DNA of 64,000 nt from Caulobacter sp. (GTDB lineage Bacteria > Pseudomonadota > Alphaproteobacteria > Caulobacterales > Caulobacteraceae). Position 1 is the first letter of the stretch. Each line of letters opens with the position of its first letter. This document shows positions 60,705-64,000 of this stretch, piece after piece. The stretch lies in the NCBI GenBank assembly GCA_029866155.1, contig JARWZW010000050.1, forward strand, positions 1-64,000. Reading direction: 5' to 3'. A program made the position numbers and the translations under genes. A model generated the notes under the pieces. The model searched no databases and was not told the origin of the DNA. It was given only the letters and a program-made list of their open reading frames with translations.

Positions 60705-62086
60705 CGTCGCCACGCCTTGCCAACCCATCATTGTCAGCCGAGGCCCTGTTTGCAGCAGGGCTCGGAATCCTGCTGTCCCTCGCCATGACTCTGGGCGGGT
60801 CCAATCAGCAACGGGACGGGCTGATCCTGGTCCTTGAGCTGTTCGCTCTCGCCCTTTTTCCGGCTGTCGTCTGGCGGTTGATGACCCGCGGAACGGACCG
60901 TTCAACCTGGTCGCTGGTTGGACTGGCCGGATTCGTCCTTGCTGTGCCCATCGTGCAGCTGGCGCCTCTGCCGGTCGAGGTCTGGACCCATCTGCCAGGC
61001 AGAGCGCTGGCGATCGAGACCCTCCAGGCTGCCGATGCGTCAATCGGCCCTCGTCCGCTGAGACTGGATCCCGATCGGACCTGGGCATCCTTTCTCTGGC
61101 TCTGGCCCGGGATCACCCTGGGTCTGGGGGCTGCGACCATTGATCTGCCCGGTCGCCAGAGGTTGCTTGAACTGGTGTTGGCGCTGTTGGTTCTGGGCTT
61201 GGCGCTGGCCGCCCTGCAGGTGACCTGGGGAGCGAGGCCGCTCCAGCCCGCTGCGGAGGTCCATGCCGGTCTGCCGATCGGTTTCTTCGCCAATCGCAAC
61301 CATCAGGCCATCGCCCTGGTCGCCGGCCTTCCCCTGACAGTCTGCCTGGCGGTGTTCCGGGCAAGGTCCAGCGCCTGGAAGCGCCGGGCGGAAGTGACCC
61401 TCTACACCGCCCTGTCCGGCCTTCTGGTTATAGGTGTCGTGGCGACCCGATCCCGAGCTGGCCTGGTGCTGGGCGGACTCGCCCTCTTGATGAGCCTGGC
61501 CAGTTTCCTCCGGTTCCGCAGGCGGCCGGACAGGACCATGGGTGGAGACCTGTGGATCGTTTTAGGGGGCGCCGCTGTCCTCGTTCTGGCCCTCCAGATC
61601 GGGGCCGGCGCCGTGCTGGAGCGCTTTGATCAACTTGAAACCGGGGAGGGGCGTTTCCAGTCATGGCCAGTGATCCTGGACTTAGCTCGGGAGTTTCAGC
61701 CGGCTGGATCCGGAATGGGCAGTTTCGAAGCGATTTTCAGTTCCGTGGAGCCGATCGAGATGGTGGAACCGGCCTATCTCAACAACGCCCATAACGATTT
61801 CCTTGAGCTGTGGCTCGAGGCTGGGCTGTTGTTTCCCTTGGGTCTTGTGCTGTTTCTGGCCTGGTTCGCTCCTGCCGCAGTCCGCGCCTTTCGGGATCCG
61901 GGCGACCAGGCGGCCGTTGCCCGGGCTGCCGCCATCGGCCTGCTGTCGCTCCTGCTTCATTCCGTGGTGGACTATCCGCTCAGGACCCAGGCCCTGGCCT
62001 GCCTGTTCGCCCTGTTCTGCGGTCTGCTCGCCCCCTGTCCTGCGAAGCAGGCGGCGGCCCGGGCGATCACCTGTCCCGGGCCATGA
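60701..62086 (+). CDS. O-antigen ligase/polymerase family (Wzy-like)
   Basis: A 461-residue integral membrane protein with about ten to twelve helices. The Wzy_C family motif NNAHNDFLELWLEAGLLFPLG lies near residue 350, with the preceding periplasmic loop containing RFQSWPVIL and GSGMGSFEAIF. This group polymerises undecaprenyl-linked repeat units (Wzy) or ligates O-antigen (WaaL); the Wza/Wzc partners make Wzy more likely. It overlaps the preceding gene by ATGA and is the last gene of the rightward EPS run; the amidase gene converges on it. Confidence 0.88.
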   Translation: MTSPRLANPSLSAEALFAAGLGILLSLAMTLGGSNQQRDGLILVLELFALALFPAVVWRLMTRGTDRSTWSLVGLAGFVLAVPIVQLAPLPVEVWTHLPGRALAIETLQAADASIGPRPLRLDPDRTWASFLWLWPGITLGLGAATIDLPGRQRLLELVLALLVLGLALAALQVTWGARPLQPAAEVHAGLPIGFFANRNHQAIALVAGLPLTVCLAVFRARSSAWKRRAEVTLYTALSGLLVIGVVATRSRAGLVLGGLALLMSLASFLRFRRRPDRTMGGDLWIVLGGAAVLVLALQIGAGAVLERFDQLETGEGRFQSWPVILDLAREFQPAGSGMGSFEAIFSSVEPIEMVEPAYLNNAHNDFLELWLEAGLLFPLGLVLFLAWFAPAAVRAFRDPGDQAAVARAAAIGLLSLLLHSVVDYPLRTQALACLFALFCGLLAPCPAKQAAARAITCPGP

Positions 62087-62099
62087 TGTGCAGGCGTCG

Positions 62100-63554
62100 T
62101 CAGGGACGGGAGGCCTGTTCGTAGGCATAGCCGAGGCCGAGCAGCCGGGCTTCACTCCAGGCCGGACCGACAAAGGACAGCCCGACGGGAAGGCCAGAGA
62201 CCCGCCCCATCGGAACGGTCAGGTGAGGATAGCCGGCGACGGCGGCCGCATTGCCGGCGCCGCCGCCCACATAGCGATCCCCCAGGACCGGGTCGATAAG
62301 CCAGGAGGGGCCCACGGTTGGCCCGACCAGAGCGATCAACTGGTTCTCTTTCAGCAGGCTGTCGAGGCCGCCAGCGGCCAGCCTTCGACCTTGGGCCAGG
62401 GCGTTGACATAGACCGGATCGGCCAGGCCACCGGTCGCTTCGGCCTGTTCAAAAAGGTCCTGACCGAACAGGGGCATTTCATCGTCGGCGTGGAGGCGGT
62501 TGAAGGCGATCACATCCGCCAGGGTGCGGGTCTTGACCCTGGCAGGGTCCGTTCCGGCCAGATAGGCATTGAGACCGACCTTCAGTTCGGTCAGCAGCAC
62601 GACAATCTCATGGCCGCCTATGGAGGAGCGGTCGGGGAAGTCCTTGATGTCGACCAGGACGGCGCCCCGGCCCCGCAGCACGATCAGGGCCTTCTCGAAG
62701 GCCAGGTCGGTAGGGGCGTGAAACCCCGTTGCATAGCGCATGACTCCGATCCGGACGCCCTTCAGACTGTCGGATCTGAGGGCTGCAACATAGTCGCTGC
62801 GCTGGCTGTCGGCCTGGGCGGTCGCCGGATCGGAGGGATCGGTTCCTGCCATGGCGGTGAGCAGACGCGCCGCATCGGTGACGGTCGTCGTCATGGGGCC
62901 TGCCGTGTCCTGGCTGGCGCTGATTGGGATGATGCCGGTGCGCGACACCAGGCCGACGGTGGGTTTCAGACCCACCAGGCCATTGATCGAGGCCGGGCAG
63001 GTAATGGACCCATCGGTCTCGGTCCCGATCGCCGCCTGGGCCAGGCCTGCAGCGACCGCTGCGCCCGAGCCCGCCGAGGACCCGCAGGGACTGCGCGCCG
63101 GGTCATGGGGATTGCGGGTCTGGCCGCCCAGGCCGCTCCAGCCGCTGAGGGACTCTGACGACCTGATGTTGGCCCATTCGGAAAGGTTGGTCTTGCCCAG
63201 AATGACCACGCCGGCCGCCCGCAGGCGGGTGATCATCGGCGCATCCTTTGTCGGGACATTGTCCTTCAAGGCGAGGGAACCGGCTGTGTTGGGCAGACCG
63301 GCAATATCGATGTTGTCCTTGACCAGCAGGGGCAAGCCGTTCAACGGCGGAGACAGGCTCGCGGCTGTTCGTCGGTCAGCCGCCCCGGCCTCATCAAGTG
63401 CGCGAGGATTGATCCAAAGGACCGACCGGATCTGCGGATCGATCTGCCTGATGGCGTCAAGGTAGCCCCGGGTCCGTTGGGCCGCGGTGGGCTCGGCCGC
63501 ATGGGCCGCGGCGGAAACACCGACCAGCAGGCCCAGAATCAAAAGCGCTTTCAT
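62100..63554 (-). CDS. Exported amidase-signature enzyme
   Basis: A 484-residue amidase of the GatA/amidase-signature family with a signal peptide (MKALLILGLLVGVSAAAHAA). The Ser-cisSer-Lys triad is visible: Lys in LLVKDNIDIAG, cis-Ser in CGSSAGSGAAVAAG and nucleophile Ser in TETDGSITCPAS. Because it is exported, it is not the GatA subunit of the tRNA amidotransferase. The substrate may be peptidoglycan-derived or environmental amides. It is a single gene between the EPS run and the phosphatase gene. Confidence 0.9.
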   Translation of the reverse strand: MKALLILGLLVGVSAAAHAAEPTAAQRTRGYLDAIRQIDPQIRSVLWINPRALDEAGAADRRTAASLSPPLNGLPLLVKDNIDIAGLPNTAGSLALKDNVPTKDAPMITRLRAAGVVILGKTNLSEWANIRSSESLSGWSGLGGQTRNPHDPARSPCGSSAGSGAAVAAGLAQAAIGTETDGSITCPASINGLVGLKPTVGLVSRTGIIPISASQDTAGPMTTTVTDAARLLTAMAGTDPSDPATAQADSQRSDYVAALRSDSLKGVRIGVMRYATGFHAPTDLAFEKALIVLRGRGAVLVDIKDFPDRSSIGGHEIVVLLTELKVGLNAYLAGTDPARVKTRTLADVIAFNRLHADDEMPLFGQDLFEQAEATGGLADPVYVNALAQGRRLAAGGLDSLLKENQLIALVGPTVGPSWLIDPVLGDRYVGGGAGNAAAVAGYPHLTVPMGRVSGLPVGLSFVGPAWSEARLLGLGYAYEQASRP

Positions 63555-63591
63555 TCAAGTTCCCCTGCAATGGCCTGCCCCGGCTGTCCGC

Positions 63592-64000
63592 CTACAAGCA
63601 GGGGCGAACAGGTCCTGATCCGGAGCACCTAGGGCGAAGCGTATCCGTATCCAGCGGCAGGCCAAGGCGGGGCCGGCCATTGACATCCCGCACCTCTATC
63701 TGGAGCCGGGGCGCTGCAGGCGTCCAGTCGATCGTGATCAGGCCGAAATTCTGTTCCCTCAGGACACTGCCTTGGCGAAGGGCATTGGGGGGCGTCACGG
63801 GCCAGACCTCGGTCAGGCCAGATGAGGTCACATCCCAGATCGGATAGGGTGTATTGACCGATAGCCGCGAGATTTCGCCGTAGTGGGTGTCGCCACTGAT
63901 GCAGAACAGGCGCTCGGCCTGTGTCCGACGGATGGTGTCGAAGAGACGCTGGTGGTCGTTGGCATAGTTGATCCAGCCCTCCCAGCCGGCGAAATCGGCC
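63592..64000 (-). CDS. Alkaline phosphatase D (PhoD)-like, partial (N-terminus outside window)
   Basis: The last 136 codons of a minus-strand gene that runs off the right edge; the ORF track shows only the last 79. Upstream of that the frame continues as WEGWINYANDHQRLFDTI and the metal-site block LFCISGDTHYGE, then WDVTSSGLTEVW, which are PhoD family C-terminal features. The stop is at 63592, 38 bp upstream of the amidase start on the same strand, so the two may form an operon. Signal and specificity cannot be judged from this part. Confidence 0.85.
   Translation of the reverse strand, partial: ADFAGWEGWINYANDHQRLFDTIRRTQAERLFCISGDTHYGEISRLSVNTPYPIWDVTSSGLTEVWPVTPPNALRQGSVLREQNFGLITIDWTPAAPRLQIEVRDVNGRPRLGLPLDTDTLRPRCSGSGPVRPCL

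Noticed and set aside
61803-63158. 451-residue plus-strand ORF
   Set aside because: It runs over the end of the Wzy gene in another frame and antisense to the amidase, both of which have clear motifs.

Overview
The window is about 64 kb of GC-rich, gene-dense bacterial chromosome. Its gene families (ETF-ubiquinone oxidoreductase, AmtB with a cleavable leader, HisN-type phosphatase, S46 peptidase, tandem pentapeptide proteins, a ROSE-type leader on hsp20, a GDP-mannose pyrophosphorylase fused to an AGE-type isomerase) point to an alphaproteobacterium. Caulobacterales (Caulobacter/Phenylobacterium-like) is my best guess, but there is no 16S gene to fix it. I saw no tRNA or rRNA genes, insertion sequences, prophage or CRISPR, so this reads as core chromosome with a few lineage-specific patches.

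Layout. 1-9.2 kb is envelope sugar metabolism: partial glmS, divergent glmM, then a long minus-strand run (small membrane protein, kdsD, phosphomannomutase/phosphoglucomutase, DUF969-DUF979 transporter pair, DUF2891), and gpmA with a RibD-like deaminase. 9.2-12.0 kb holds two tandem pentapeptide-repeat paralogs separated by TAGAGC inverted repeats. 12.0-12.7 kb is hsp20 with a well-formed RNA thermometer. 12.7-17.4 kb is a poorly understood patch: two exported methyltransferase-like paralogs, two paralogous exported proteins of unknown function, an SCP2 protein and an alpha/beta hydrolase. 17.4-24.8 kb has hisN, an S46 peptidase, a MacB/DevBCA-type ABC exporter and two glycine-zipper proteins.

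25-35.7 kb carries housekeeping genes: a TrmA/RlmD-like RNA methyltransferase, a radical SAM protein, a TIGR04283/TIGR04282 pair, a lytic transglycosylase, family 4 uracil-DNA glycosylase, ETF-QO, a TPR lipoprotein and ispE. 35.8-45 kb has glnK-amtB, an unknown exported protein, glyQS and ppdK. 45-51.2 kb has a sulfatase-family hydrolase, a Ste24-like protease, and a complete EF-P beta-lysylation set (efp, epmA, epmB). 51.2-62.1 kb has an SDR, the GMP-AGE fusion, small proteins, and a compact Wzy-dependent exopolysaccharide module (phosphoglycosyl transferase, Wza-like, Wzc-like, a TPR/beta-sandwich protein, Wzy/ligase). The window ends in an exported amidase and a partial PhoD-like phosphatase.

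The strongest candidates for under-described biology are the 12.7-17.4 kb exported methyltransferase patch, the tandem pentapeptide pair, and the EPS module with its uncharacterised accessory protein. The best supported regulatory element is the ROSE-like thermometer of hsp20.
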